Source: Thalassospira lucentensis MCCC 1A00383 = DSM 14000 (GTDB taxonomy: Bacteria; Pseudomonadota; Alphaproteobacteria; Rhodospirillales; Thalassospiraceae). From it: DNA of 64,000 nucleotides. Shown piece after piece: positions 35,087-44,917 of this stretch. The notes beneath the pieces are model-generated. The model was not told the DNA's origin. It ran no database searches and was given only the letters and a program-made list of their open reading frames with translations. The stretch spans positions 62,001 to 126,000 of the forward strand of contig NZ_ATWN01000007.1 in assembly GCF_000421265.1 (NCBI RefSeq), read 5' to 3'. Within the stretch, counting starts at the first letter, position 1, and every line of letters starts with the position of its first letter. The translations under genes were made by a program, and so were the position numbers.

Positions 35087-36154
35087 TCAGTAGGGGCGGG
35101 AAATACAGAACTCGACCGCTTCGATCATCGAATCCTTGATCGGACCATCGTCAAAGCGCGTTAGCGTATCAATTGCCATCTGACCATAGTCGCGGGCCCG
35201 ATCCATTGATGCCGTAAGTGCATCATGTTTGCGGATCAGCGTCTGCGCACGGTCAAGGTCGCCGTCTTCAAAATTCTGATCTTCCATGCAGCGACGCCAG
35301 AATGCTTTTTCGGTGTCGTCGCCTTTGGCATAAGAAATGATTACCGGAAGTGTGACCTTACCGTCACGGAAATCATCGCCGACGGTTTTGCCAAGCGTGG
35401 CCTGATGGGCCGAATAATCGAGAACATCGTCAATCAGCTGGAATGCAGTCCCGAGATAGATGCCATAAAGCCGAAGGGCTTCTTCATCCTCGGCCGACCG
35501 TTTGGCAATGACCGCACCGATTTGCGATGCTGCGCCAAACAAGGCGGCAGTTTTGGCCGTGATGACTTCAAGATAGGCCTCTTCGCTTGTACCCATGTCA
35601 TTGGCAGTCGCAAGCTGTAAGACTTCCCCTTCGGCAATGACGGCTGATGCCTGTGCCAGAATATCAAGAACGCGCAGCGACCCTGTTTTAACCATCACGA
35701 CAAAGGCACGCGCAAACAGGAAATCGCCAACCAGAACGCTTGCTTCGTTGCCAAAAAGGGCATTGGCTGAGGCCTGTCCGCGGCGCAGCTGACTTTCGTC
35801 AACCACATCATCATGCAGAAGGGTTGCAGTGTGGATAAACTCAACACAGGCGGCAAGGTCAACCGCATCGGGACCATCGCCGTAACCGCAAAGCCGGGCC
35901 GATGCCAGTGTTAGCATCGGACGCATGCGTTTGCCACCGGCCGCAACCAGATGTGATGCCAGTTGCGGGATCAGGGCGACTTCGCTGTGCATATTGTCGA
36001 TGATGACCTGATTGACGCGCTTCATATCGGCGTCAACAAGGTTAACCAGTGAATCAAGGCTCGGCTGAGGCTTTGTCTGCGGTGCGGTATTGGTCACGCT
36101 GTATTCCGACTTTCCAATGGCATCTTCGCGGCCTGCATTTAGCGAAGATTGCAA
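35087..36154 (-). CDS. ispB: Polyprenyl (octa/decaprenyl) diphosphate synthase
   Basis: Makes the isoprenoid tail of ubiquinone. Up to 355 residues. First aspartate-rich motif LLHDDVVDESQLRRG near residue 112; second motif FQLIDDVLDYSA near 238-249; GGKRMRPML near 73. The family usually starts just before SLDSLVNLVDADMKRVN. The frame begins at a TTG (36154) with no ribosome site; GTG 36097 is an alternative, so the N-terminus is uncertain. Divergent from the DUF2007 and methyltransferase genes, an order common in Alphaproteobacteria. Confidence 0.93.
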   Translation of the reverse strand: MQSSLNAGREDAIGKSEYSVTNTAPQTKPQPSLDSLVNLVDADMKRVNQVIIDNMHSEVALIPQLASHLVAAGGKRMRPMLTLASARLCGYGDGPDAVDLAACVEFIHTATLLHDDVVDESQLRRGQASANALFGNEASVLVGDFLFARAFVVMVKTGSLRVLDILAQASAVIAEGEVLQLATANDMGTSEEAYLEVITAKTAALFGAASQIGAVIAKRSAEDEEALRLYGIYLGTAFQLIDDVLDYSAHQATLGKTVGDDFRDGKVTLPVIISYAKGDDTEKAFWRRCMEDQNFEDGDLDRAQTLIRKHDALTASMDRARDYGQMAIDTLTRFDDGPIKDSMIEAVEFCISRPY

Positions 36155-36379
36155 ATAACATCAGGCGGCCTCAACATAGATAGCCAAGGGCATACCGGTC
36201 AAGGGGACAAATGCTGTGGTGCACAGTGTGCAATCCTAGATAAATTGCGGGATTAAGGGCATTTTCTGAAAACGGCTGCACAGGCTCCCCACATTAATGT
36301 ACGTATAATTTCAACACTGGATCTGAAACGATCCGGTCAAGGTGACACAACGAGCAAACTATTTAAGGGGAACCGCCAT

Positions 36380-36637
36380 ATGATCGAACTGTTTCGCAGC
36401 AACGATCCGATTGAGCTGAGCTGGGCGCAATCGGTGTTGGCGGATGAAGGAATTTCGAGCCACATCTTTGACTATCACGCCAGCATCATCGAAGGGTCCA
36501 TCGGGGCGCTGCAACGGCGTTTGATGGTTGACGGCGAACAGGAAAGTCGCGCGAAATACATTCTTGATATTGCCAGACGCGAGCTTGATGCGCATAACGC
36601 AGAACAAGATAAAAAGGACGAACTGACGTCCAAGTGA
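36380..36637 (+). CDS. DUF2007 domain protein
   Basis: 85-residue cytoplasmic protein beginning MIELFRSNDPIELSWAQSVL, the PF09413 pattern (a small ferredoxin-like fold, sometimes called a putative signal-transducing protein). A GGGGA ribosome site lies just upstream. It commonly neighbours ispB and the tRNA methyltransferase, as here. Role unknown. Confidence 0.88.
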   Translation: MIELFRSNDPIELSWAQSVLADEGISSHIFDYHASIIEGSIGALQRRLMVDGEQESRAKYILDIARRELDAHNAEQDKKDELTSK

Positions 36638-36734
36638 TGCAGGCAAGTGATGCTGGGTCTCGGGATTTCACCAAAACCCATATTGCTGGGCAGGATGAGG
36701 TGCGTGACACTGGTGGCGCAAATAAAGGCGATTG

Positions 36735-37520
36735 ATGACAAACGCAGGTGCGACATGTGATGTGCCTGACTTTCCCGAAGACCGGATCAGTCATGATTTT
36801 CTTCTGGGTGGGTCGGTAACGCTTAAACAACCGGTCGATGGCTATCGGGTGGCGGTGGATGCGGTGTTTCTGGCGGCTGCGGTCGCGATTAATTCCAGAC
36901 GCGATCAAAAAATTCTTGATGTCGGGGCGGCGGTTGGCTCCGCTGGGTTGTGTGTCGCACATCGACTTGAAGATGCGGTTGTGACCGGTATTGAACTGCA
37001 AGATGACCTCTATGCGCTTTATTGTCGCAACGTGGTTGAAAATGACCTGGTTGGGCGCGTGACCCCGGTTCATGGCGATATCAATGATCCAAGATTGTCT
37101 TTACAGGCCCACGGTTTTGATCAGGTAATTTCAAACCCGCCCTACTATCCTAGTGGCACGCGCCCGACCAATGAAAGCCGGGCAACTGCCCATCAGGAAG
37201 GTCATACCAGTCTCAAAGACTGGATCGGGTTCTGTTTGAAAATGCTGCGTCCAAAAGGTCGGATTACATTGGTCCATCGTGCAGATCATTTGGATCGCAT
37301 CATCGGTTTATTGCATGGTAAAGCCGGGGATGTGACGGTTTACCCGATCTGGAGCAAAGATAATTCCGAGGCACCACTGCGCGTGATTGTTTCAGCCCGC
37401 AAAGGGGTGGCATCGCCGCTTACCCTGCGTCGCGGACTTGTTTTGCATGACGCCGCAGGGGCCTTTTTACCGCACGCGGAACAAATTTTGCGCAATCCTT
37501 TGCCATTGCCCGGTTTCTAA
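36735..37520 (+). CDS. TrmN6-like tRNA1(Val) adenine-N6 methyltransferase
   Basis: About 261 residues, class I SAM-dependent methyltransferase. DFLLGGSVTLKQPVDGYRVAVDAVFLAAAV is the typical start of the TrmN6/YfiC family. The SAM motif ILDVGAAVGSAGL lies near residues 54-66, and the catalytic NPPYYP near 134-139 is the mark of an amino-group (adenine) methylase. The family modifies A37 of tRNA1-Val in E. coli; the exact target here is inferred. Motif I reads VGAAVGSAG rather than the usual VGAGVGAAG, a mild variation. TTG 36732 immediately precedes the ATG; the ATG is used. Confidence 0.85.
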   Translation: MTNAGATCDVPDFPEDRISHDFLLGGSVTLKQPVDGYRVAVDAVFLAAAVAINSRRDQKILDVGAAVGSAGLCVAHRLEDAVVTGIELQDDLYALYCRNVVENDLVGRVTPVHGDINDPRLSLQAHGFDQVISNPPYYPSGTRPTNESRATAHQEGHTSLKDWIGFCLKMLRPKGRITLVHRADHLDRIIGLLHGKAGDVTVYPIWSKDNSEAPLRVIVSARKGVASPLTLRRGLVLHDAAGAFLPHAEQILRNPLPLPGF

Positions 37521-37593
37521 ATCGATGAGAGTTTAATATAAGAACCGCTTGGTTGCGCTGTGGCGCAGGAATAAATGCGCTTTGGGAACGGAT

Positions 37594-37812
37594 ATGCTCA
37601 GCTTTTCGAAAATCATTTTTACCGCTCTGGTCATTGTCGTCGTCTGGCAGGGCTTTAAGCTGTTTAACCGTTTCAAGCAGGTTTCAGAAAACGAACAGCC
37701 AAAGCAGACCCGCCATAAGAAGAAAAGCCAGCCAAAGACAGTGGCGCAGGAAATGGAAAAATGCCCCGAATGCGGCGTTTACCACGCCGAAGGCAATGCC
37801 CATCGCTGCTAG
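37594..37812 (+). CDS. Small membrane-anchored zinc-ribbon-like protein (PP0621-like)
   Basis: 72 residues. One membrane helix (IIFTALVIVVVWQGFKLF, about residues 6-23), a basic linker (TRHKKKSQPK), then CPECGVYHAEGNAHRC, a possible zinc-binding CxxC...HxC knuckle. The arrangement matches the PP0621 family of short uncharacterised proteins. ATG 37594 follows GGGAACGG; an upstream ATG at 37549 would add residues unlike the family. Function unknown. Confidence 0.75.
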   Translation: MLSFSKIIFTALVIVVVWQGFKLFNRFKQVSENEQPKQTRHKKKSQPKTVAQEMEKCPECGVYHAEGNAHRC

Positions 37813-38074
37813 GGCTATGATTCGAATTGTCCAGCGGAAGCGACAGAACCCCAACGGCCTGTGTTCGACTTTGTGCCAAAGCGGGCAGATTTCATTTGAA
37901 AATCCGCATCAGATCGTTGATCTATGATGTTGCAATGCGGCATTTTGTGTTCGGCGGTGATGCAAGGGGTGCAAATTCAGTGCATCTCAGGGCTTTTGCC
38001 TTCTTGACCGCGAGGGGGCAGGGCGGTAGCTTGCCGCTCTAATTTATAGGCAACAGTAATAGTGAGTTTGCGCA
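37813..38074. other. 262-base gap before glyQ
   Basis: Presumably the promoter and leader of glyQS. No tRNA, T-box-like element or convincing reading frame was seen. A 71-codon frame at 37827 has no family resemblance. Confidence 0.4.
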
Positions 38075-38965
38075 ATGGCGCTCGACGGGTCGCAACGTCC
38101 CCCTTCATTCCAGGAAATCATTCTTCGACTGCAAAGCTATTGGGCCGATAAGGGATGTGTCATCCTTCAGCCTTATGACTTGGAAGTCGGTGCCGGTACC
38201 TTCCACACCGCGACAACCTTGCGCGCGCTTGGACCGGAAAGCTGGAACGCGGCCTATGTGCAGCCATCGCGTCGTCCAACCGATGGTCGGTATGGGGAAA
38301 ACCCGAACCGCTTGCAGCACTATTACCAGTTTCAGGTGATCATGAAGCCGTCGCCGGGCAATTCGCAGGAATTGTATCTTGGCTCGCTCAAGCATCTGGG
38401 CATTGACCCGATGGCCCATGACATCCGCTTTGTCGAGGATGACTGGGAAAGCCCGACCCTTGGTGCATGGGGCCTTGGCTGGGAAGTCTGGCTTGATGGC
38501 ATGGAAGTCACCCAATTCACCTATTTCCAACAGGTCGGTGGGTTTGAATGCAACCCGGTCCCGGTCGAGCTGACCTATGGTCTGGAACGTCTGGCGATGT
38601 ATATTCAGGGTGTCGAGAACGTCTATGACCTTGATTACAATGGTCAGGGTGTCAGCTATGGCGACGTGTTCCTGCAAAATGAAATCGAACAATCGACCTA
38701 TAACTTTGAAGTCGCGAACACCGATATGTTGTTCCAGCACTTCAAGGACGCACAGGCCGAATGTGGCGTTAATATCGAACGTGGTCTGGCATTGCCAGCC
38801 TATGAGCAGGCAATGAAAGCCAGCCATATCTTTAACCTTCTTGATGCGCGCGGTGTGATTTCTGTGACCGAACGTGCGGCCTATATCGGCCGTGTTCGCG
38901 ACATGTCGAAATCCTGCTGTGAGGCGTGGCTGCGATCACGCGGCCATCTGAAAGAGGAGGCATAA
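38075..38965 (+). CDS. glyQ: Glycine--tRNA ligase alpha subunit
   Basis: 296 residues, catalytic subunit of the bacterial alpha2beta2 glycyl-tRNA synthetase. Clear landmarks: [17 protein letters not shown] near residue 12, [20 protein letters not shown] near 34-53, [20 protein letters not shown] near 63-82 and [19 protein letters not shown] near 156-174. Its stop is three bases before glyS. Confidence 0.98.
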   Translation: MALDGSQRPPSFQEIILRLQSYWADKGCVILQPYDLEVGAGTFHTATTLRALGPESWNAAYVQPSRRPTDGRYGENPNRLQHYYQFQVIMKPSPGNSQELYLGSLKHLGIDPMAHDIRFVEDDWESPTLGAWGLGWEVWLDGMEVTQFTYFQQVGGFECNPVPVELTYGLERLAMYIQGVENVYDLDYNGQGVSYGDVFLQNEIEQSTYNFEVANTDMLFQHFKDAQAECGVNIERGLALPAYEQAMKASHIFNLLDARGVISVTERAAYIGRVRDMSKSCCEAWLRSRGHLKEEA

Positions 38966-38968
38966 GTT

Positions 38969-41032
38969 ATGGCCGAATTGCTGCTTGAACTGTTTTCCGA
39001 AGAAATCCCGGCCCGTATGCAGGCCCGTGCGACCGCTGACCTTTCAAAGCTGGTCACCGATGGCCTTAAAGCCGCCGATCTTGCGTTTGAGACTGTCGAA
39101 ACGCTGGTCACCCCGCGCCGCTTGACCCTGATCATTGATGGTTTGCCGGAAAAACAGCCGGATCTTCGCGAAGAACGCCGTGGTCCACGCGCTGATGCGC
39201 CTGAAAAGGCGATCAACGGTTTCCTGACCGGGAACGGTGTGACCCTTGATCAGTGCGAAAAACGTGAAATGCCCAAGGGTACCTTCCTGTTTGCGTTTGT
39301 CGAACAGAAAGGCCGTGCCAGTGCTGAGGTCATCAAGGACATCGTCGAAGATGCCATGGCCAAACTGCCATGGCCAAAATCGATGCGCTGGGCCGATCAG
39401 AAAGTCCGCTGGGTGCGTCAGCTCGACAGCATTCTGTGCCTGTTTGATGGCAAGGTGATCCCGGCATCATACGGCCCCGTTACCGCCGGGGATACCACCC
39501 GCGGCCACCGGTTCCTTGCCCCGGCAACCTTTAGCGTTGCCAATGCGACCGAGTACAAGGAAAAACTGCGTGCGGCCATGGTCATGCTTGACCGTGAAGA
39601 GCGTAAGCAGGTGATCCTTGACGGTGCCAAAAAGCTTGCCGCCGATGCCGGGTTTGAACTGCTGGAAGATAATGGTCTTCTGGAAGAAGTCTGTGGGCTG
39701 GTTGAATGGCCGGTGCCGGTGATGGGCAAGGTCGATGACCTGTTTATGGATATCCCGCGTGAGGTTCTTGAAACCTCGATGCGTGAACATCAGAAGTATT
39801 TTGTTGTCGAAGATAAAAACGGCAAACTTGCTGCACGCTTCATCACCATTTCCAACATGGTAACGGTCGACAACAATGCCAAAATCATTGCCGGGAACGA
39901 ACGCGTTTTACGCGCACGCCTGCATGATGCCAAATTCTTCTGGGATCAGGATCGGAAAGTGACGCTGCAATCGCGTCTGCCGAAACTCGACAGCATCGTC
40001 TTCCACGCTAAGCTGGGATCGCTTTCCGAGCGCGTTTTGCGTTTGCGTGGGTTGGCACGCGAATTGTCGGCGGATATTCCCAATTGCGATGTCAAACTGG
40101 CCGACCGTGCGGCGGAAATCGGCAAGGCCGATCTGGTGTCGCAGATGGTGTTTGAATTCACCGAACTTCAGGGACTGATGGGCAAATATTACGCCGAGAA
40201 TGACGGCGAAGCCCCGGAAGTTGCCAATGCCATTGCCGAGCATTATGCCCCGGCGGGGCCATCGGATATGTGTCCGACGGCACCTGTTTCAGTTGCTTTT
40301 GCCTTGGCTGAGAAGCTTGATACCCTTGCCGGGTTCTTTACGGTCAACGAAAAACCGACCGGGTCAAAAGATCCGTTTGCGCTTCGTCGTGCTGCATTGG
40401 GTGTCATTCGTCTGGTTTTGGAAAATGGTTTGCGTTTGCCGCTTCGGCGTGTGTTCGCCTTTGCCGTTTCCCAGTACCCAACTGCTATTCGTCGTGACGC
40501 GGCAGTGGATGACCTTTTGGCCTTCTTTGCCGACCGTTTGAAAGTCCATCTGCGTGAACAGGGTGTCCGCCATGATTTGGTGTCCGCCGTGTTTGCGCTT
40601 GATGGCGAGGACGATCTTGTCCGCCTGCTGGCCCGTGTTGAGGCGCTTTCCGGTTTTGTATCGGGCGAAAGCGGCGTCAACCTTATGGCTGGCTACAAGC
40701 GTGCGTCCAACATCCTGCGCATCGAAGAGAAAAAGGACGATACGTCCTATGACGCGGATGTTTCCGCGGATCTTCTGAGCGTGGATGAAGAACGCAAGCT
40801 GTATCAGGCGCTCATCGATGTCCGGCATGCTGCCTTGCCGCTTTTGCGCGACGAGGATTATGCCGCGGCAATGACCGAATTTGCGCGGTTGCGTGAACCG
40901 GTCGATGCATTCTTTGAACAGGTCACGGTAAATAGTGACAAGGCCGACGAACGTGCCAACCGGCTTAAGCTGCTGGCGCAAATTCGGACGGCCTTGCATG
41001 ACATTGCAGACTTCTCAAAGATCGAAACATAA
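38969..41032 (+). CDS. glyS: Glycine--tRNA ligase beta subunit
   Basis: 687 residues, the tRNA-binding partner of GlyQ. The N-terminal MAELLLELFSEEIPARMQ is diagnostic; VTPRRLTLIIDGL and REHQKYF follow. The HD-like and anticodon regions are in the second half (DKLDTLAGFF-like segment near 445). GAGGAGG overlaps the end of glyQ and sets the ATG. Cotranscribed with glyQ and perhaps with ppdK 77 bases on. Confidence 0.98.
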   Translation: MAELLLELFSEEIPARMQARATADLSKLVTDGLKAADLAFETVETLVTPRRLTLIIDGLPEKQPDLREERRGPRADAPEKAINGFLTGNGVTLDQCEKREMPKGTFLFAFVEQKGRASAEVIKDIVEDAMAKLPWPKSMRWADQKVRWVRQLDSILCLFDGKVIPASYGPVTAGDTTRGHRFLAPATFSVANATEYKEKLRAAMVMLDREERKQVILDGAKKLAADAGFELLEDNGLLEEVCGLVEWPVPVMGKVDDLFMDIPREVLETSMREHQKYFVVEDKNGKLAARFITISNMVTVDNNAKIIAGNERVLRARLHDAKFFWDQDRKVTLQSRLPKLDSIVFHAKLGSLSERVLRLRGLARELSADIPNCDVKLADRAAEIGKADLVSQMVFEFTELQGLMGKYYAENDGEAPEVANAIAEHYAPAGPSDMCPTAPVSVAFALAEKLDTLAGFFTVNEKPTGSKDPFALRRAALGVIRLVLENGLRLPLRRVFAFAVSQYPTAIRRDAAVDDLLAFFADRLKVHLREQGVRHDLVSAVFALDGEDDLVRLLARVEALSGFVSGESGVNLMAGYKRASNILRIEEKKDDTSYDADVSADLLSVDEERKLYQALIDVRHAALPLLRDEDYAAAMTEFARLREPVDAFFEQVTVNSDKADERANRLKLLAQIRTALHDIADFSKIET

Positions 41033-41109
41033 ATAGGTCGGGGTTACGGGGCTTTCCCCATCCTGGGGAGGCCCGCCAAAGGGCCTTGACCAGATGAGGA
41101 AAAGGCAAG

Positions 41110-43782
41110 ATGACCAAATGGGTCTACGGTTTCGGTGGCGGTAACGCCGAAGGCCGATCGGATATGCGTGAACTTCTGGGTGGCAAGGGCGCAAACCTTG
41201 CCGAGATGAGTAATCTTGGGCTTCCGGTCCCGCCTGGCTTTACCATTACAACCGAAGTCTGCACGGCGTTTTATGACAATGACCGTGCTTACCCGGATGG
41301 TCTGAATGCCGAAGTCGAAACGGCGCTGGCGGCAGTTGAAAAACTGGTCGGGCGCAAGTTTGGCGACGCAAATGATCCCCTTTTGGTATCTGTTCGTTCC
41401 GGTGCGCGGGCATCCATGCCCGGCATGATGGATACGGTTTTGAACCTTGGTCTGAATGATCAGACAGTCGAAGCCTTGGCATCAGTGTCAGGTGATCGTC
41501 GTTTTGCCTATGACAGTTACCGCCGCTTTATCCAGATGTATGGCGATGTGGTGCTCGGCGTTGAGCATTACCATTTCGAAGAAATCCTTGAGATCCATAA
41601 GGAAGACAAGGGCTATTCCCTTGATACCGAAATGAGTGCCGATGATTGGGCCGAGGTCGTCCGCGATTTCAAGAAAAAGGTCGATAGCGAGCTTGGTCAG
41701 CCGTTCCCGCAAGACCCTCGTGAACAGCTTTGGGGCGCGATTGGTGCGGTGTTTGGCAGTTGGATGAATGCGCGTGCCAATACATACCGTCGTTTGCACA
41801 GTATCCCGGCAAGCTGGGGCACGGCCGTTAACGTGCAGGCCATGGTGTTTGGCAACATGGGTGATGATTGTGCGACAGGTGTGTGTTTCTCGCGCAATCC
41901 ATCGACCGGCGAAGATCGTTTCTACGGCGAGTATCTGATCAACGCACAAGGCGAAGACGTGGTTGCGGGCATTCGGACACCGGCACCGCTGACCAAAATC
42001 GAACGCGAAGAATCCGGTTCGGACCTGACGTCGATGGAAGAAGCCCTGCCGACGGTCTTTGCCGAACTTTGTGATATTCGCGACAAACTCGAATCCCATT
42101 ACCGCGATATGCAGGACATGGAGTTTACCGTTGAGACGGGCAAGCTTTACATGCTGCAAACCCGTGCCGGTAAACGCACCGCAAAGGCGGCCCTGCGCAT
42201 CGCCGTTGAAATGTGCCGTGATGGCGTGATCAGCAAGGAAGACGCCCTGCGCCGTGTTGATCCCGCCCAACTTGATCAGCTTTTGCACCCGACCCTTGAT
42301 CCGGAAGCCACACGTAAAGTAATTGGCATGGGCCTTCCGGCGTCCCCGGGGGCGGCTTCCGGGCAGGTCGTGTTTTCATCTGAAATTGCTGAAGATTGGG
42401 CGCATAACAAGGGCCAGAAAGTCATTCTGGTGCGGATCGAAACCAGTCCGGAAGACATTGCGGGCATGCATGCCGCCGAGGGTATCCTGACATCCCGTGG
42501 CGGGATGACAAGCCACGCGGCCGTGGTGGCACGTGGCATGGGGACCCCCTGTGTCTGTGGTGCCGGTCAGATCAAGATCGATTATGCCAATAAAACCATG
42601 ATTGCGGGTGGTGTGAACCTTAAGGAAGGGGATGTTATTACCCTTGACGGGGCAACCGGCGAAATTATGCTGGGCGAGGTCGCAACGCTTAAGCCCGATC
42701 TTTCGGGTGATTTTTCCAAGCTGATGGAATGGGCTGATGGTGTGCGCCGGCTTAAGGTCCGCACCAATGCCGAAACCCCTGATGACGCGCAAACCGCACG
42801 TGGTTTTGGCGCCGAGGGTATTGGTCTTTGCCGGACAGAACATATGTTCTTTGACCCGGCACGGATCATTTCCATGCGCGAAATGATCTTGGCTGAAACC
42901 GAACAGGGGCGCCGCACCGCCCTTGATAAATTGCTGCCCTATCAGCGTCAGGACTTTATCGATCTGTTCCGCATCATGAAGGGCCTGCCGGTAACCATCC
43001 GGTTGCTTGATCCGCCATTGCATGAATTCCTGCCCCATGGCGACGCTGAAATTGCCGAGGTTGCCAATGCCGCAGGCGTGTCCGAGGCGATTGTGCGCCG
43101 CCGGTTGCTTGACCTGACGGAGGCCAACCCGATGCTGGGCCATCGTGGGTGCCGTTTGGGTATTAGCTATCCTGAAATCTATGAAATGCAGGTGCGTGCG
43201 ATCTTTGAAGCCGCGATTGAGGTTTCAAAGGATGGTGGCGATCCGGTTATCCCAGAAATCATGATCCCGCTGATTGTCGGCAAAAAGGAACTCGAAATCC
43301 TTAAAGCCGCGATCATCAAGGTTGCAGCCGAGGTCGAGGCCAAAAAATCGGCTAAGCTGACCTTCCTTGTAGGCACAATGATCGAATTACCGCGTGCAGC
43401 ACTCAAAGCCGGTGAAATTGCCGAAGAAGCCGAGTTTTTCAGCTTTGGCACCAACGATCTGACCCAGACCACCTTTGGGCTGTCGCGCGATGATGCGTCG
43501 CGTTTTCTGGATACCTATATTTCCAAGGAAATCTTTGCCGGTGACCCGTTTGTGTCACTGGATCAGGAAGGGGTTGGTGAATTGGTCAGCATTGCGGCTG
43601 ACCGCGGGCGTGCAACGCGCCCCGACATCAAGCTTGGCATTTGTGGTGAACATGGTGGGGATCCGTCCTCCATCGCGTTCTGCGAAGCACAGGGACTAGA
43701 TTACGTATCTTGCTCACCGTATCGCGTGCCAATTGCGCGTTTGGCCGCCGCACAGGCTGCCCTTGGTCGCAAGAAGCCCTAA
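41110..43782 (+). CDS. ppdK: Pyruvate, phosphate dikinase
   Basis: Interconverts pyruvate, ATP and phosphate with phosphoenolpyruvate, AMP and pyrophosphate. 890 residues: ATP-grasp domain starting GGKGANLAEMSNLGLPVPPGFTI near 24; swivelling phosphohistidine domain with the catalytic His in GGMTSHAAVVARG near 460; PEP/pyruvate TIM barrel with GICGEHGGDPSS near 845 and its catalytic Cys. An AGGAAAAGG ribosome region precedes the ATG. glyS-ppdK adjacency is common in Alphaproteobacteria. Confidence 0.97.
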   Translation: MTKWVYGFGGGNAEGRSDMRELLGGKGANLAEMSNLGLPVPPGFTITTEVCTAFYDNDRAYPDGLNAEVETALAAVEKLVGRKFGDANDPLLVSVRSGARASMPGMMDTVLNLGLNDQTVEALASVSGDRRFAYDSYRRFIQMYGDVVLGVEHYHFEEILEIHKEDKGYSLDTEMSADDWAEVVRDFKKKVDSELGQPFPQDPREQLWGAIGAVFGSWMNARANTYRRLHSIPASWGTAVNVQAMVFGNMGDDCATGVCFSRNPSTGEDRFYGEYLINAQGEDVVAGIRTPAPLTKIEREESGSDLTSMEEALPTVFAELCDIRDKLESHYRDMQDMEFTVETGKLYMLQTRAGKRTAKAALRIAVEMCRDGVISKEDALRRVDPAQLDQLLHPTLDPEATRKVIGMGLPASPGAASGQVVFSSEIAEDWAHNKGQKVILVRIETSPEDIAGMHAAEGILTSRGGMTSHAAVVARGMGTPCVCGAGQIKIDYANKTMIAGGVNLKEGDVITLDGATGEIMLGEVATLKPDLSGDFSKLMEWADGVRRLKVRTNAETPDDAQTARGFGAEGIGLCRTEHMFFDPARIISMREMILAETEQGRRTALDKLLPYQRQDFIDLFRIMKGLPVTIRLLDPPLHEFLPHGDAEIAEVANAAGVSEAIVRRRLLDLTEANPMLGHRGCRLGISYPEIYEMQVRAIFEAAIEVSKDGGDPVIPEIMIPLIVGKKELEILKAAIIKVAAEVEAKKSAKLTFLVGTMIELPRAALKAGEIAEEAEFFSFGTNDLTQTTFGLSRDDASRFLDTYISKEIFAGDPFVSLDQEGVGELVSIAADRGRATRPDIKLGICGEHGGDPSSIAFCEAQGLDYVSCSPYRVPIARLAAAQAALGRKKP

Positions 43783-43784
43783 AT

Positions 43785-43825
43785 AAAACACCGGCGGCAA
43801 GATGACCTTGCCGCCGGTGTTTTTG
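43785..43825 (+). terminator. Terminator after ppdK
   Basis: ACACCGGCGGCAAG pairs with CTTGCCGCCGGTGT around GATGAC-like loop bases and is followed by TTTTTGTC. On the other strand it could also serve the convergent ygfZ gene. Confidence 0.85.
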
Positions 43826-43855
43826 TCTTTGTTTGAGCGGGCGCTTTACGCTGCG

Positions 43856-44770
43856 TTACGCAGCACTTTCCGGCAGCGACACCCAATCGGGGATATTGAC
43901 GGTAATTTTTGCGCCATCGGCCAGAAGTTCATCCCCCTCCGAAATACGTTCCAGACGGATCAGGGCAAGCCCGCCATCGCCATGGACGGAGCGGATGATG
44001 CCTGCTTCCTTGTCGCCATTCATGATGGCGGTACCCGCCGACGGAGCGGTGCCGGTGATTGTGATGGGCAGCAAACGTTTGCGCACCAGACCACGATATT
44101 TGGTCCGTGCGGTCAGTTCCTGTCCCATAAAGCAGCCCTTTTTGAAATCGACGCCATTTAGCTCTTCAAACCCGTTTTCAAGCAGAATGGCTTTGTCGAT
44201 TTCAAGTTCTTCGCTGCCATTGGGCACGCCAAGTGATACGCGCAATTGATGGAAAGATTCCACGTCGCTTTCGATGGCACCGATTGCCGCCATTTCAGCC
44301 AAGCCATTTTTCGGGAGTAATACGCGCGCACCCATTGCGGTCAGACGCGGATCAACGGCCTTGATCCCGTTGGCAAAGCCAGCCGTGCTGCCCGGTGTGT
44401 CGGGCAGTGATAACGACGGCAACGCATCCTTGCCAAAGACGGCCACTACGTCATAGCTGTCGGTGATATCGGTGAGTTCGGCCTTGGCACGGAGTTTATA
44501 CATGCGCAGTTTTTTGAAAAGATCTGCGGCACGTGCGCCGTCTTCGCCGCGTTCGCATTCGATCAAAAGGCTGTCTTCGTCCTGTTGATAGACAAAGAAA
44601 TCAAAAAGGAACTTCCCCTGCGGGGACAGTAAGGCACCATAGCCGGATTTCTCAGCACTGATGGATTCGATATTGTTTGATACCAGCCCTTGCAGAAAAC
44701 TGACGCGGTCAGGACCGCTGACCCGGATCACGGCCCGGTCCGGCAGAAGGGCGTAAAAAGTCTCGGTCAT
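43856..44770 (-). CDS. ygfZ: YgfZ/GcvT-domain folate-binding iron-sulfur protein
   Basis: 304 residues. The signature K-G-C-F-M-G-Q-E is near 201-208. The family, including mitochondrial Caf17/Iba57, supports assembly or repair of certain 4Fe-4S enzymes using folate. The N-terminal VSGPDRVSFLQGLVSNNIE is the usual family start. Divergent from the glycosyltransferase cluster. QueG in this window is an example of an iron-sulfur protein that could depend on such systems; that link is only conceptual. Confidence 0.92.
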   Translation of the reverse strand: MTETFYALLPDRAVIRVSGPDRVSFLQGLVSNNIESISAEKSGYGALLSPQGKFLFDFFVYQQDEDSLLIECERGEDGARAADLFKKLRMYKLRAKAELTDITDSYDVVAVFGKDALPSLSLPDTPGSTAGFANGIKAVDPRLTAMGARVLLPKNGLAEMAAIGAIESDVESFHQLRVSLGVPNGSEELEIDKAILLENGFEELNGVDFKKGCFMGQELTARTKYRGLVRKRLLPITITGTAPSAGTAIMNGDKEAGIIRSVHGDGGLALIRLERISEGDELLADGAKITVNIPDWVSLPESAA

Positions 44771-44917
44771 ATGTATGGGCTCCGGTTAGTCGGAATGGTT
44801 TGGCCGAAATGTGGGGCAATTGCACATAATTCGCAAGCCCTGTCTCGTGAACGAAAGCCAGAGTGTGATGTAAGAAAACCCTTCATAAAACGCCGCCGAG
44901 CAGATAGAACCAAAGTC

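Noticed and set aside
37827..38042. 71-codon frame before glyQ
   Set aside because: No family resemblance and no clear start; probably leader DNA.
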